64,000 nt of DNA from Pelagibius marinus (lineage in GTDB: Bacteria > Pseudomonadota > Alphaproteobacteria > Kiloniellales > Kiloniellaceae): the NCBI RefSeq assembly GCF_014925385.1, contig NZ_JACSDK010000011.1, positions 57,537 to 121,536 on the forward strand. The letters run 5' to 3'. Below the pieces are notes generated by a model. It ran no database searches. It was not told the origin of the DNA and worked only from the letters and a program-made list of their open reading frames with translations. The position numbers were made by a program, and so were the translations under genes. Shown here in pieces: positions 25,382-33,260 of the stretch; position 1 is the first letter of the stretch, and each line of letters begins with the position of its first letter.

Positions 25382-25794
25382 CGGCGGCGCAGAGCCCGGG
25401 CCGCAAGCTGACCCGCAACCAGCAACTGGTGCTGGAGCGCCTGCAGGCTTCCGGCAAGGCCATGACCGCCTACGAGCTGCTGGATGCCCTGCGCGGCGAG
25501 GGCCTGCGCGCGCCCGTCCAGGTCTATCGGGCCCTGGAGACGCTGGGCCAGCGCGAGCTGGTGCACCGCATCGAGAGCCTCAACGCCTTCGTCGCCTGCT
25601 GCCACCACGACCGCGCCCACGAGGCGGACGCGGCGGCCGGCTTCGCGATCTGCGACGACTGCGGCGAGGTGGCCGAATTCTCGCTGCCCTCGGAAGAAAG
25701 GCTTTCCGCCGAGGTCGGGCGCAACGGTTTCCAGACCCGCCGCATGACGGTTGAACTGCACGGCCGCTGCGCACACTGCGCCGGGCGGGATTAG
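25378..25794 (+). CDS. zur: Zinc uptake regulator, Fur family
   Basis: A 138-aa Fur-family repressor. The N-terminal winged helix is LTRNQQLVLERLQAS, AMTAYELLDALRGEGLRAPVQVYRALETL; the dimerisation and metal domain has ACCHHDRAH and the two CxxC motifs of the structural zinc site, CDDCGE and CAHC. It is shorter than Fur and lacks the Fur HHDH-type iron site, and its position as last gene of znuCB-zur supports Zur. With zinc it should bind the box at 23527-23545 and shut off both znuA and its own operon. Confidence 0.93.
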   Translation: MTAAQSPGRKLTRNQQLVLERLQASGKAMTAYELLDALRGEGLRAPVQVYRALETLGQRELVHRIESLNAFVACCHHDRAHEADAAAGFAICDDCGEVAEFSLPSEERLSAEVGRNGFQTRRMTVELHGRCAHCAGRD

Positions 25795-26089
25795 CGCCGC
25801 TACCCCGAAATCGCTTCCTGCATTTTCCCAACAGCGTCGTGTGACTTTTCCCATAGTCATCGCCGCGGGGATCGCTATCTTCGCGCGCAGGGGTGGATGA
25901 ACGTGCAATTGGTGCGTCCGTCCAGAAAGTTTCTTTGAACCGAATCCTTCGCCGATACGACCAGCCTAAGGCGGCGCGCCAGCGCGGCCGCCGGTCGGCC
26001 GTCGGTGACGAGGTTTCAGGGCGACTTTCCGGATGGCACTCAGGCTCCGCCGGCCCAATTGCCGAAATCCAAAAGGAGATCCGAGTCCA

Positions 26090-26881
26090 ATGAACAGGAA
26101 ATTCACCGCCCTTGCCGCCGCTTCCACGGTCGGTCTGACCCTGGCGCTCAGCTTTGCGAACGGCGCCGCCGCGCAGAGCCAGTCGCCGATGGTTCCGGAA
26201 CTGGAATGGAATACCCCGCTGAAGCACTTCCAGATGGACAGCGACAAGTTCGTCGGCCAGCGCTTCACCGCCAAGTGCCCGCCGCGCAGCCTGCGCGACG
26301 AGGACGAGGCGATCCAGGGCACCGACGCCTATCCCAGCACCAACCCGATCTGCGTCGCGGCGCTGCACGCCGGCGAGATCACCACGGACGGCGGCCTTAT
26401 CACCCTGCAGCTTAATCCCGGTCTCGAGTCCTACCAGGGCTCCGAACGCAACGGCATCGCCAGCGCCGATCTGCCGGGCACGAAGCGCAGCATCGTCTTC
26501 GTGAACGCGAAGACGGCGGCTGCCGCCGACGCGGCCCAGCAGCCCTACATCCAGCGGATCGACTGGAACACCAAGTTCACCTCCACCGGTCTCGCCAACA
26601 AGGACCTGGTCGGCCAGCAGTTCACCTTCAACTGCGCCTCGGCCCCGGCGGGCAAGAAGCTGCGCCGCATCTCCGGCACGGATTCCTACGCCTTCGCCAG
26701 CTTCGTCTGCGTGGCGGCGCTGCATGCCGGCAAGATCACCACCGACGGCGGCCTGGTCACCGTGCAGATGGATCCCGGCAAGGACAAGCTGGTCGGCAGC
26801 ATCCGCAACGGCGTGGAGAGCAAGGACGGCCCGGGCGGCCACACCACGATCTCCTTCGTCGACGCGCCGGTGGCGCAGTGA
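26090..26881 (+). CDS. Secreted protein with two LCCL domains
   Basis: A 263-aa exported protein. The ATG at 26090 follows AGGAGAT by 9 bp and begins a signal peptide (MNRKFTALAAASTVGLTLAL, cleavage near AAAQ). The mature protein holds two tandem LCCL domains: each has GTDxY, a cysteine in PICVAALHAGEITTDGG or FVCVAALHAGKITTDGG, and a later YQGSERNGI or LVGSIRNGV segment. Each domain has two cysteines (CPPRS and ICV; NCAS and VCV), consistent with a disulfide. LCCL domains were named from eukaryotic proteins (Limulus factor C, Coch-5b2, Lgl1), and bacterial roles are unknown. It appears to be a monocistronic gene ended by a strong hairpin. Confidence 0.85.
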   Translation: MNRKFTALAAASTVGLTLALSFANGAAAQSQSPMVPELEWNTPLKHFQMDSDKFVGQRFTAKCPPRSLRDEDEAIQGTDAYPSTNPICVAALHAGEITTDGGLITLQLNPGLESYQGSERNGIASADLPGTKRSIVFVNAKTAAAADAAQQPYIQRIDWNTKFTSTGLANKDLVGQQFTFNCASAPAGKKLRRISGTDSYAFASFVCVAALHAGKITTDGGLVTVQMDPGKDKLVGSIRNGVESKDGPGGHTTISFVDAPVAQ

Positions 26882-26896
26882 TCGAAGGGACGTTAT

Positions 26897-26921
26897 CCGG
26901 CCGGCGCGGAGCGCCGGCCGG
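26897..26921 (+). terminator. Strong hairpin after the LCCL gene
   Basis: CCGGCCGGCGC-GGA-GCGCCGGCCGG is a perfect 11-bp stem with a 3-base loop, starting 15 bp after the stop codon. There is no T-tract, so it may be a processed 3' end or assist Rho-dependent termination. Confidence 0.5.
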
Positions 26922-26975
26922 GCAAGCCGCTTCAAGATCTCAACGCCCGGGCGACTTGGGACAAGGAAGCGCGCC

Positions 26976-27272
26976 ATGATCGGCGTGGTCGTCGGCGTGG
27001 TTCTGCTGTTGGGGGCGCTCGGCATCACGGCCGCCGCCATCGTCCATAACCAGATGGAGCCCAGCGCCGCCACCGCCCTGGGCGTGCCCCTCGCCAACGC
27101 GGTCAGCCTGGCCGTGGCGCTGCTGGCGGTGGTCCTGCTGCTGGTGGTCTACCGGCTGGGCAGCCGCGGCCCCGGCGCCAGGGCGGCGATCGCCTTCGGC
27201 CTGGTCTGCCTGGTCGCCCTGGCGGTGCTGTTCCCCTTCGCGGACCGCGGCCTCCTCAGTTCGGTGCGTTGA
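26976..27272 (+). CDS. Small three-helix membrane protein, unknown
   Basis: A 98-aa protein I do not recognise. The ATG at 26976 has AAGGA 8 bp upstream and starts directly with a hydrophobic helix (MIGVVVGVVLLLGALGITAA), followed by a short polar loop (VHNQMEPS), a second helix (LANAVSLAVALLAVVLLLVV), a basic turn (YRLGSRGPGARA) and a third helix (IAFGLVCLVALAVLFPFA). The basic loop between helices 2 and 3 predicts it as cytoplasmic. It follows the LCCL gene after a strong hairpin, so it is probably transcribed separately. Confidence 0.6.
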   Translation: MIGVVVGVVLLLGALGITAAAIVHNQMEPSAATALGVPLANAVSLAVALLAVVLLLVVYRLGSRGPGARAAIAFGLVCLVALAVLFPFADRGLLSSVR

Positions 27273-27397
27273 GGCGCCCGGCCCGGCCGGGCTTGCGGCC
27301 CGGTGGACCGGCCCGGCCGCGGCGCCACTTTAGCGGGCGCGGGGACGGCAGGGCGCCGCTACCGGCGGTTCATCGGCCCCGGCGGACAACAGATTTG
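27273..27397. other. GC-rich non-coding spacer with hairpins
   Basis: The stretch after the small membrane protein contains several CCCGGCC/GGCCGGG hairpins (about 27275-27325) that could end its transcript. No gene is seen before the conserved unit that starts at 27398. Confidence 0.4.
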
Positions 27398-27610
27398 GCG
27401 CGCAATCGGCATTAAAGATCCCGAAAAATCTTCCGTCGAATCAATGGCTTCCCCGGCAATCTCCGCGGAGTGTGGGGTTCCGCACATCGTCAGGGGCGGC
27501 CCCTCCCTATATTCATCATCAGGAGAGCGAGCAATCCGGTGGGCCGAGCCCCTCCCGAGGATGAAAATCCTCCAGGACCGAGAGCCCCCACCGAAAACGG
27601 GAAGAAGACA

Positions 27611-27715
27611 ATGACCAGCGAATCACACGAGACGCACACACGGATCACAGTCGAGCACTTCATCGCCGGCCTGGCCGTGTGGGGCGTGCTGATGGTGGTC
27701 TACGCCATCGTTTAG
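27611..27715 (+). CDS. 34-aa single-pass membrane peptide, copy 1
   Basis: A small gene encoding a polar, Glu/Thr/His-rich N-terminus (MTSESHETHTRITVEH) followed by one hydrophobic helix (FIAGLAVWGVLMVVYAIV) that ends at the stop codon. A purine-rich GAAGAAG lies just before the ATG. The strongest support is the second copy 662 bp downstream (28273-28377), in which 25 or so of the 34 residues are the same and differences fall mostly in the polar half; start, stop and hydrophobic helix are all kept. I do not recognise the family. It could be a small subunit of a membrane complex, a stress peptide or a type I toxin. The N-terminus is probably cytoplasmic, but the charge pattern does not decide it. 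Confidence 0.7.
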   Translation: MTSESHETHTRITVEHFIAGLAVWGVLMVVYAIV

Positions 27716-27793
27716 TCCGAAGAGCCGCCCGGGCGCCGACCCCAAGCCAAGACGCGCCCGGGCACCTCTTCGAAATTTCAATCCGAAAGCTTC

Positions 27794-27826
27794 AGCGCCG
27801 GCAGGAAATGCCGGCGCTTCGCTTTT
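27794..27826 (+). terminator. Terminator of micropeptide copy 1
   Basis: AGCGCCGGCA-GGAAA-TGCCGGCGCT, a 10-bp stem with a 5-base loop, followed by TCGCTTTT. It lies about 80 bp after the stop codon. Confidence 0.75.
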
Positions 27827-27830
27827 GGCA

Positions 27831-28063
27831 CCTGGCGCCAGGTCGTTTTCGGAACAACCGCGATCTGAACGAACGAGCGGGGCCAGACCCGGGGCAGGTC
27901 AGCATCGCATCCGCTGGACTGAAGTCCATCAGACCAGGCCCACCGCAACGAGACGTCCCGCTTTCGTCGAAGCGACCCGCAGATCGTGCCGGCTGGCGCG
28001 AGCAGCGGCCACGGGCTTCTTCAAAACCTCCGGCTTCCTGCCTCGGGGCGCACATCACTTTCT
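27831..28063. other. Spacer between the two micropeptide units
   Basis: About 230 bp without similarity to the flanking units. A few short open frames cross it, but none has a ribosome site or recognisable protein sequence, and I see nothing else in it. Confidence 0.4.
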
Positions 28064-28272
28064 GCGCGCAATCGGCATTAAAGATCCCGAAAAATCTTCC
28101 GCCGAATCAATGGCTTCCCCGGCAATCTCCGCGGAGTGTGGGGTTCCGCACACCGGCTCGGGCGGCCGCTGCCTATATTCATAGTCAGGACAGCGAGCCA
28201 TCCGGTGGGCCGCGCCCCCCGAGGAGAGAAATCCTCGCAGGCCAGGGCCCCCGCCGAAACGGGAAGAAGACA

Positions 28273-28377
28273 ATGACCAGCGAAACATACGAGACGAGCA
28301 CACGGACCACAGTCGAGCAGTTCATCGCCGGTTTCGCGGTGTGGGGCGTGCTGATGGTGGTCTACGCCATCGTTTAG
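28273..28377 (+). CDS. 34-aa single-pass membrane peptide, copy 2
   Basis: Paralogue of the peptide at 27611. It reads MTSETYETSTRTTVEQ followed by FIAGFAVWGVLMVVYAIV. Differences from copy 1 are in the N-terminal half (S/T, H/Y, H/S, I/T, H/Q) and one L/F in the helix; the last 13 residues of the helix and the stop context are identical. The 3' terminator has the same stem with a different loop, so the RNA structure also seems to be preserved. Function unknown; see copy 1 for alternatives. Confidence 0.7.
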   Translation: MTSETYETSTRTTVEQFIAGFAVWGVLMVVYAIV

Positions 28378-28457
28378 TCCGAAGAGCCGCCCCGGGCGCC
28401 GACCCCAAGCCAAGACGCGCCCGGGCACTTCTCTCAGACTTTCATTCCGACAGCTTC

Positions 28458-28489
28458 AGCGCCGGCATCTTTGCCGGCGCTTCGCTTTT
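28458..28489 (+). terminator. Terminator of micropeptide copy 2
   Basis: AGCGCCGGCA-TCTT-TGCCGGCGCT followed by TCGCTTTT. The stem and tail equal those of copy 1; only the loop differs. Confidence 0.75.
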
Positions 28490-28669
28490 GGGGTCCGGCG
28501 CCGGCCCCCCGTGCCGGCGCAGTGCTTTCGGGGTCCGGCCGGCCTCGCACGCAGGTCTGATACAGGGTCGCAAGCCGGTCCCGGACTCGCGTGATCCGGG
28601 CAGCGGCGGTTTGCCCGGTTCGCAGGCATGGCGGCTCATGATATCGTCGCTGCATCGAGGGGAACCGCC

Positions 28670-29698
28670 ATGAAAACGCCTGCAGTTTTCATCGCCCTGA
28701 CCGCTTTGGCTGTCTCGCTCGGCGCAAACCACGCGCCTGCTGCCGAAAGCGTTCTCGACGCGGTGCGCGCGCGGGGCTACGTCAAGTGCTCGATCGGCAA
28801 CCGGCTGGTGGGCGATACCCGCATCGGCCCGGAAGGCTACGAGGGCTTCTTTCCGGAATTCTGCAGAGTGGTTGCGCTCGCGGTTTTCGGCGACAGGACA
28901 ACCGTCGAAATGTCGCCGACCTTGATCCGCGTCGGATTGCAGAGCGTCGCCGAAGGCGACGCCGATATCTACGTCTCGAACGTGACCTGGACCTTCTCCC
29001 GGGATCTCTCGCTCGGGCTGACGCCGGCGGCCGTGTTGTATTACGACGGCCAGGGCTTCATGTCTCATCGCGGCGCCGTCGATGGGGCCTTGAGCGAGCT
29101 CACAGACGCGTCGGTCTGCGTGTCCCGGGCGACGACGACCATCGGCAACCTGAACGACTTCATCGCGCGGCACGGTCTCGCTTGGGAGGTCCTGCCGTTC
29201 GAGTCATCGCAGGGGCGCAACGATGCCTTCTTTTCCCGCCACTGCGATCTGCTGACGACCGACCGCTTCGCGCTGGCGACGATGCGTTCTTCGGCCTTCG
29301 ACAACCCGGACAGCTATGTCCTGCATGACGAGATCATCTCGAAAGAGCCCCTGGTCGCCTATGTGTCGACCCGTGACATGACCTGGGCGAATATCGTGCG
29401 CTGGGCGATCTTCGCCACCGTCGTGGCGGAGGAGAAGGGCATCACCCGGACCAACTACAAGGATCACCTGGACAGTCCCGACCCGGAAGTCCGCCGGCTT
29501 CTCGGCGTGGACGAGGTGGAGGGCACCGCCGCGGCGGGCCTGGCGCCGGACTGGGCCCGGCAGGTCATCGCCGGGGCCGGGAATTACGGCGAGATATTCG
29601 ACCGCTATCTCGGGGCAGGCAGCCAGATGAAGATCGATCGCGGGCTCAACCGGCTGTGGCGCGACGGAGGCCTGATCTACGCACCGCCGTTCCGATAG
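28670..29698 (+). CDS. Amino-acid-type periplasmic binding protein (AapJ-like)
   Basis: A 342-aa solute-binding protein of family 3. The ATG at 28670 follows GAGGGG by 7 bp and gives a signal peptide (MKTPAVFIALTALAVSLG, cleavage near APAAES). Family features are VLDAVRARGYVKCSIGNRL, the GYEGFFPEFCRVVALAVFGD segment, WTFSRDLSLGLTPAAVLYYDGQGFM and SVCVSRATTTIGNLNDF, all typical of the general L-amino-acid binding protein AapJ. No permease or ATPase gene is adjacent. Instead a membrane adenylate cyclase gene begins 9 bp after its stop, so the pair is probably an operon and the binding protein may act as a ligand sensor rather than a transporter part. Its ligand is not known. Confidence 0.85.
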   Translation: MKTPAVFIALTALAVSLGANHAPAAESVLDAVRARGYVKCSIGNRLVGDTRIGPEGYEGFFPEFCRVVALAVFGDRTTVEMSPTLIRVGLQSVAEGDADIYVSNVTWTFSRDLSLGLTPAAVLYYDGQGFMSHRGAVDGALSELTDASVCVSRATTTIGNLNDFIARHGLAWEVLPFESSQGRNDAFFSRHCDLLTTDRFALATMRSSAFDNPDSYVLHDEIISKEPLVAYVSTRDMTWANIVRWAIFATVVAEEKGITRTNYKDHLDSPDPEVRRLLGVDEVEGTAAAGLAPDWARQVIAGAGNYGEIFDRYLGAGSQMKIDRGLNRLWRDGGLIYAPPFR

Positions 29699-29707
29699 GC
29701 CGGGCCG

Positions 29708-31726
29708 GTGGAAGATCCGGTAAGAGTGCCGATCAAAATGCGTCAGCGGATCTCCACCCTGCTGTTCGCCATCCTGACCGGCATCGTCGTGGTCTTCGCG
29801 CTGGGCCTGATTCTGATCGGCCTCCGGCTCTTCGAGATTCAACGGGAACTCGACCGCCTGCGCGAGGAATCCCTGCCGCGGCTGGTCAAGCTCGCCCAGC
29901 TCTCGCAGGACGCCTCGGCCACCAGCTCCATCGCGCCGGCGCTCAGCATGAACCCGACGCGCTCGGAGTTCGATACGCTGCTGGCGCGCATCCGCGACAA
30001 GGAGAGCTCGCAGCGGGCGCTGATCGAGGAGCTGGACAGGCTCTTCACCCGGCCGGAGCGCGTCGAGGCCCTGCGGCGGAGCGCCGATCTGCTCATCTCC
30101 AACCTGGCGGGCCTGACCGCTGCGGTGGACAATCAGATTGCCGTCGGGAGGCGCCTCGAAGCGCAGGGCGAGAAGTTCACGCAGATCCTCAATTCCCTGC
30201 GTGACGGCGACAACGCCAAGGACGCGGAAACCGCGGCCCTGGCGACCCAGGCGATCTCGCAGGTCAGCGCCCTGCTGCTGGACGTGAACCGGGCCCGCTT
30301 CGCGCGCAACCGGCGTGAGGTGGAGGCCGGCATTGAAGCCCTGACGCGGCGGCTGGAGGCGCTTCCGGCGGACGCCATGACCGACCCCTCCGGGCCTGCG
30401 GCAGCGGCGCGCGCGATCACCGAGCTGTGGCAGGCATCGCGTCAGAAGATCCTGGAAGAGAAATCCGCCCAGCTGTCGAACGCCTTTCAGATCAAAGCGC
30501 TGGCCGAAGAGAACTCGCTGATCGCCAACCGGCTGCTCAGCAGTGCCAGCAACGAGTTCTGGCGTGCGGGCTCGGAGCTGGAGGCCCAGGTCCGGCTGGT
30601 CAACGAGACCACCAGGATCACGCTCTTCGTTATCCTGGGTATCGTCATCGTGCTGGGCGCAGGCGCCCTCCTGGTTTGGGAAGTCCTGCGGAAGCGGGTG
30701 TTCCGGCGGCTCGACAGGATGCGGCAGTCTCTCCTGCACTATGCCGAAGACCGGCAGCACGGACTTTCCGATCCCTACCCCGACGAAATCGGCGAGATCG
30801 CCGGTGCGATGGCGCACTACATGGGCGTCATCGATCAGCGCGAAGCCGAACTGGCGGAGAAGACAACGGCGCTCGAACGCCTGTCCAAGCAGTTGGCGAA
30901 ATACCTTTCGCCCCAAGTCTACGATTCCATCTTTGCCGGCCGCCAGGAAGTCAAGGTCGCCAGCAGCCGCAAAAAGCTGACCGTCTTCTTTTCCGATATC
31001 GTGGGCTTCACCGAGACGGCGGACCGGCTGGAATCCGAGGAGCTGACGCAGCTCCTGAACCACTACCTCACCGAGATGTCGCGAATCGCGCTGAAGCATG
31101 GCGCCACCATCGACAAGTATATCGGCGACGCCATCCTGGCCTTCTTCGGAGACCCCGAGACGCGCGGCGTCCGGGAGGATGCCCTGGCGTGCCTGCAAAT
31201 GGCGATCGATATGAGGCGGCGGATGCGGGAGCTTCACGACCTGTGGCGCGAGGCCGGGATCGAGAACCCCCTGCAGGTCCGCATGGGCATCCATACGGGC
31301 TACTGCACCGTCGGCAACTTCGGCAGCGAGGACCGGCTGGATTACACGATCATCGGCGGCGCGGTGAATATCGCCTCGCGACTCCAGACCCTGGCGGCGC
31401 CGGGCGAACTACTGATCTCCTACGAAACCTTCGCGCATGTGAATGCGCAGATCGCCTGCGAGGAGCGCGGCGAGGTCGAAGTCAAGGGCATTGCCTATCC
31501 CGTCGCGACCTACTCCGTACTCGATTCGCAAGACGGGCCGGAAGGCGCCCGGCGCGGCGTCCACGAGATGCACAGCCATCTCCGGCTGGACATAGATTTG
31601 GCGGCGATGACCGCCGCGGATCGCGAGGCCGCCCGGAAAAGCCTGACCCAGGCGTTGCGGCTTCTCGACAGCCAACCCGAGAGCGGGCGGCGATCGGAAG
31701 CCGAAGACGGCAGCGCGGAGGATTGA
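29708..31726 (+). CDS. Membrane class III adenylate cyclase
   Basis: A protein of up to 672 aa with an N-terminal membrane helix (about residues 17-38), a helical periplasmic domain of about 260 aa, a second helix (about 303-323), a HAMP-like linker (KRVFRRLDRM to YPDEIGEIAGAM) and a C-terminal class III cyclase domain (from about 420). The metal-binding aspartates are in VFFSDIVGFT and YIGDAILAFFGDP; the base-specifying Lys (IDKYIGD) and Asp (RLDYTIIGG) indicate ATP rather than GTP; the transition-state Asn and Arg are in GGAVNIASRL. It should be active and make cAMP. Starts are a GTG at 29708 or ATG at 29738. It lies 9 bp behind the amino-acid binding protein gene, its likely sensory partner. 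Confidence 0.87.
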   Translation: MEDPVRVPIKMRQRISTLLFAILTGIVVVFALGLILIGLRLFEIQRELDRLREESLPRLVKLAQLSQDASATSSIAPALSMNPTRSEFDTLLARIRDKESSQRALIEELDRLFTRPERVEALRRSADLLISNLAGLTAAVDNQIAVGRRLEAQGEKFTQILNSLRDGDNAKDAETAALATQAISQVSALLLDVNRARFARNRREVEAGIEALTRRLEALPADAMTDPSGPAAAARAITELWQASRQKILEEKSAQLSNAFQIKALAEENSLIANRLLSSASNEFWRAGSELEAQVRLVNETTRITLFVILGIVIVLGAGALLVWEVLRKRVFRRLDRMRQSLLHYAEDRQHGLSDPYPDEIGEIAGAMAHYMGVIDQREAELAEKTTALERLSKQLAKYLSPQVYDSIFAGRQEVKVASSRKKLTVFFSDIVGFTETADRLESEELTQLLNHYLTEMSRIALKHGATIDKYIGDAILAFFGDPETRGVREDALACLQMAIDMRRRMRELHDLWREAGIENPLQVRMGIHTGYCTVGNFGSEDRLDYTIIGGAVNIASRLQTLAAPGELLISYETFAHVNAQIACEERGEVEVKGIAYPVATYSVLDSQDGPEGARRGVHEMHSHLRLDIDLAAMTAADREAARKSLTQALRLLDSQPESGRRSEAEDGSAED

Positions 31727-31754
31727 CGTCCCGGCGCGGCGTCCCGGCGGGGGC

Positions 31755-33260
31755 TCAGCGCATCACGAAGGGGTTGCCGGGGGCCTCGTCGGAGGTGTTG
31801 ATCCAAACCGACTTGGTCTCGAGATACTCGCGGATCGCCTCGATCCCGCTTTCGCGTCCCAGCCCGGAATGCTTCATGCCGCCAAACGGCATCATGTAGC
31901 TGATCGCCCGGTAGGTGTTGACCCAGACCGTGCCGGCCTTCAGCGCCTTCACCATGCGGTGGGCCCGGCCGATGTCCTTGGTCCAGACACCGGCGGCGAG
32001 ACCGTAGATGACGTCGTTGCCGAGGCGGATGGCCTCTTCCTCGTCGTCGAACCCGATGATCGACAGCACCGGCCCGAAGACCTCCTCCTGCGCGATCCGC
32101 ATGTCGTTGGTCACGTCGGTGAAGATCGTCGGCTGGACGAATTGCGGGCCCGCATCCGATGGCCCGCCGCCGGCGATCAGCCGCGCGCCTTCGCCCTTGG
32201 CGATCTCGATATAGTCGAGGATCTTGCGGTACTGCGGCGGCGTCGTCACCGGCCCGATGTTGGTGTCGGGCTGCATCGGGTCGCCGATCCTCGCGGTCTG
32301 CGCCATGGCGACAAGGCGCTCGGTCACTTCCTCCTTGATCGAGTTCTGGACCAGGAGCCGCGATCCGGCAATGCAGGTCTGCCCTGTGGCGGCGAAGATT
32401 CCGGACACCGCCCCGGCGGCGGCGGCGTCGAGATTGGCGTCGGCGAAGATGATGTTCGGCGATTTGCCGCCGAGCTCCAGGCTCACCCGCTTCATGGTCC
32501 TGGCCGCCGCCTCATAGATCCTCTTCCCCGTCGCGTCCGATCCGGTGAAGGTGATCTTGGAGACGTCGGGATGCTCGACCAGGGCCGCGCCGGCCTCCTG
32601 GCCCAGCCCGGTCACCACGTTGAAGACCCCGTCCGGCAGCCCCGCCTCGCGCGTCAGCGCGGCGAACTCCAGCGTCGAGGCCGAGGTGAATTCCGATGGC
32701 TTGACCACCACCGAACAGCCCGCGGCCAGGGCCGGCGCGCATTTCCAGGCGATGAACATCAGCGGCGAGTTCCAGGCCGTCAGGGCGCCGACGACGCCCA
32801 CCGGCTCGTGATCGGTGAAGGCGAAATGGTCGGGCTTGTCGATCGGCACGACCCCGCCCTCGATCTTGTCGGCGAGGCCCGCGAAGTAATACCACCACTC
32901 CGGATGATAGCGCAGCTGCCCCAGCATCTCGGTCATCAGCTTGCCGTTGTCGCGCACCTCGATTTCGGCCAGCCGCTCGGCGTTCTCGGCCACCAGGTCG
33001 CCGATCCGGCGCATGACCTTGCCGCGCGCCGAAGCGGACATCCCGGCCCAGGGCCCGGTCGTCATGGCGCGCTTGGCGGCGGCTACCGCCCGGTCCACAT
33101 CCTCGGCGCTGCCGCGGGGAATGCGCGCCCAGACCTCGTTGCGGTAGGGGTCGACGCTGTCCAGCCAGGCCCCCCCGGCCGGATCGACGTAGTCCCCGTC
33201 GATGTAATGGCGATAAAGGGTCGCCTCCTGGTCCGCCGCCGCCACACCCGTCGCCGTCAT
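31755..33260 (-). CDS. NAD-dependent aldehyde dehydrogenase
   Basis: A 501-aa member of the ALDH superfamily. The catalytic glutamate is in SLELGGKSPN, the catalytic cysteine in ATGQTCIAGSRLL, and the cofactor site in ALTAWNSPLMF and VVKPSEFTSAS with FTGSDATGKRI. The C-terminal GTVWVNTYRAISYMMPFGGMKHSGLGRE is characteristic of the betaine-aldehyde/carnitine-related group. Length is normal. It is transcribed towards the adenylate cyclase gene and is flanked upstream by 438 bp of non-coding DNA, so it seems to be a single-gene unit. The substrate is unknown; aromatic, choline-derived or carnitine-derived aldehydes are possible. Confidence 0.9.
   Translation of the reverse strand: MTATGVAAADQEATLYRHYIDGDYVDPAGGAWLDSVDPYRNEVWARIPRGSAEDVDRAVAAAKRAMTTGPWAGMSASARGKVMRRIGDLVAENAERLAEIEVRDNGKLMTEMLGQLRYHPEWWYYFAGLADKIEGGVVPIDKPDHFAFTDHEPVGVVGALTAWNSPLMFIAWKCAPALAAGCSVVVKPSEFTSASTLEFAALTREAGLPDGVFNVVTGLGQEAGAALVEHPDVSKITFTGSDATGKRIYEAAARTMKRVSLELGGKSPNIIFADANLDAAAAGAVSGIFAATGQTCIAGSRLLVQNSIKEEVTERLVAMAQTARIGDPMQPDTNIGPVTTPPQYRKILDYIEIAKGEGARLIAGGGPSDAGPQFVQPTIFTDVTNDMRIAQEEVFGPVLSIIGFDDEEEAIRLGNDVIYGLAAGVWTKDIGRAHRMVKALKAGTVWVNTYRAISYMMPFGGMKHSGLGRESGIEAIREYLETKSVWINTSDEAPGNPFVMR

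Larger units (their letters stand above)
27398..27830 (+). repeat. Micropeptide unit, copy 1
   Basis: First copy of a tandemly duplicated unit of about 430 bp. In order it holds an 89-bp conserved block (27398-27486), a conserved CCTATATTCAT, a leader, a 34-codon gene, a long-stem hairpin (GCCCGGGCGC / GCGCCCGGGC, 27727-27763) and a terminator-like hairpin. The 89-bp non-coding block is identical to copy 2 at 88 positions, more conserved than the coding part. Confidence 0.85.
28064..28495 (+). repeat. Micropeptide unit, copy 2
   Basis: Second copy of the unit at 27398-27830, same orientation, offset 666 bp at the left edge and 662 bp at the start codon. The conserved 89-bp block is 28064-28152, the CCTATATTCAT element, micropeptide gene, long-stem hairpin and terminator follow in the same order. 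The left boundary is sharp at GCGCGCAATCGG; sequence before it is unrelated between copies. Confidence 0.85.

Noticed and set aside
27394..27412. Sigma-54-like promoter (TGGCGCGCAATCGGCA) at the start of micropeptide unit 1
   Set aside because: The GG of the -24 element is not present in unit 2 although the rest of the block is nearly identical, so it is unlikely to be the shared promoter.
29204..31294. 696-codon open frame antisense to the adenylate cyclase
   Set aside because: Opposite a gene with complete class III cyclase motifs; composition is that of a GC-bias shadow.
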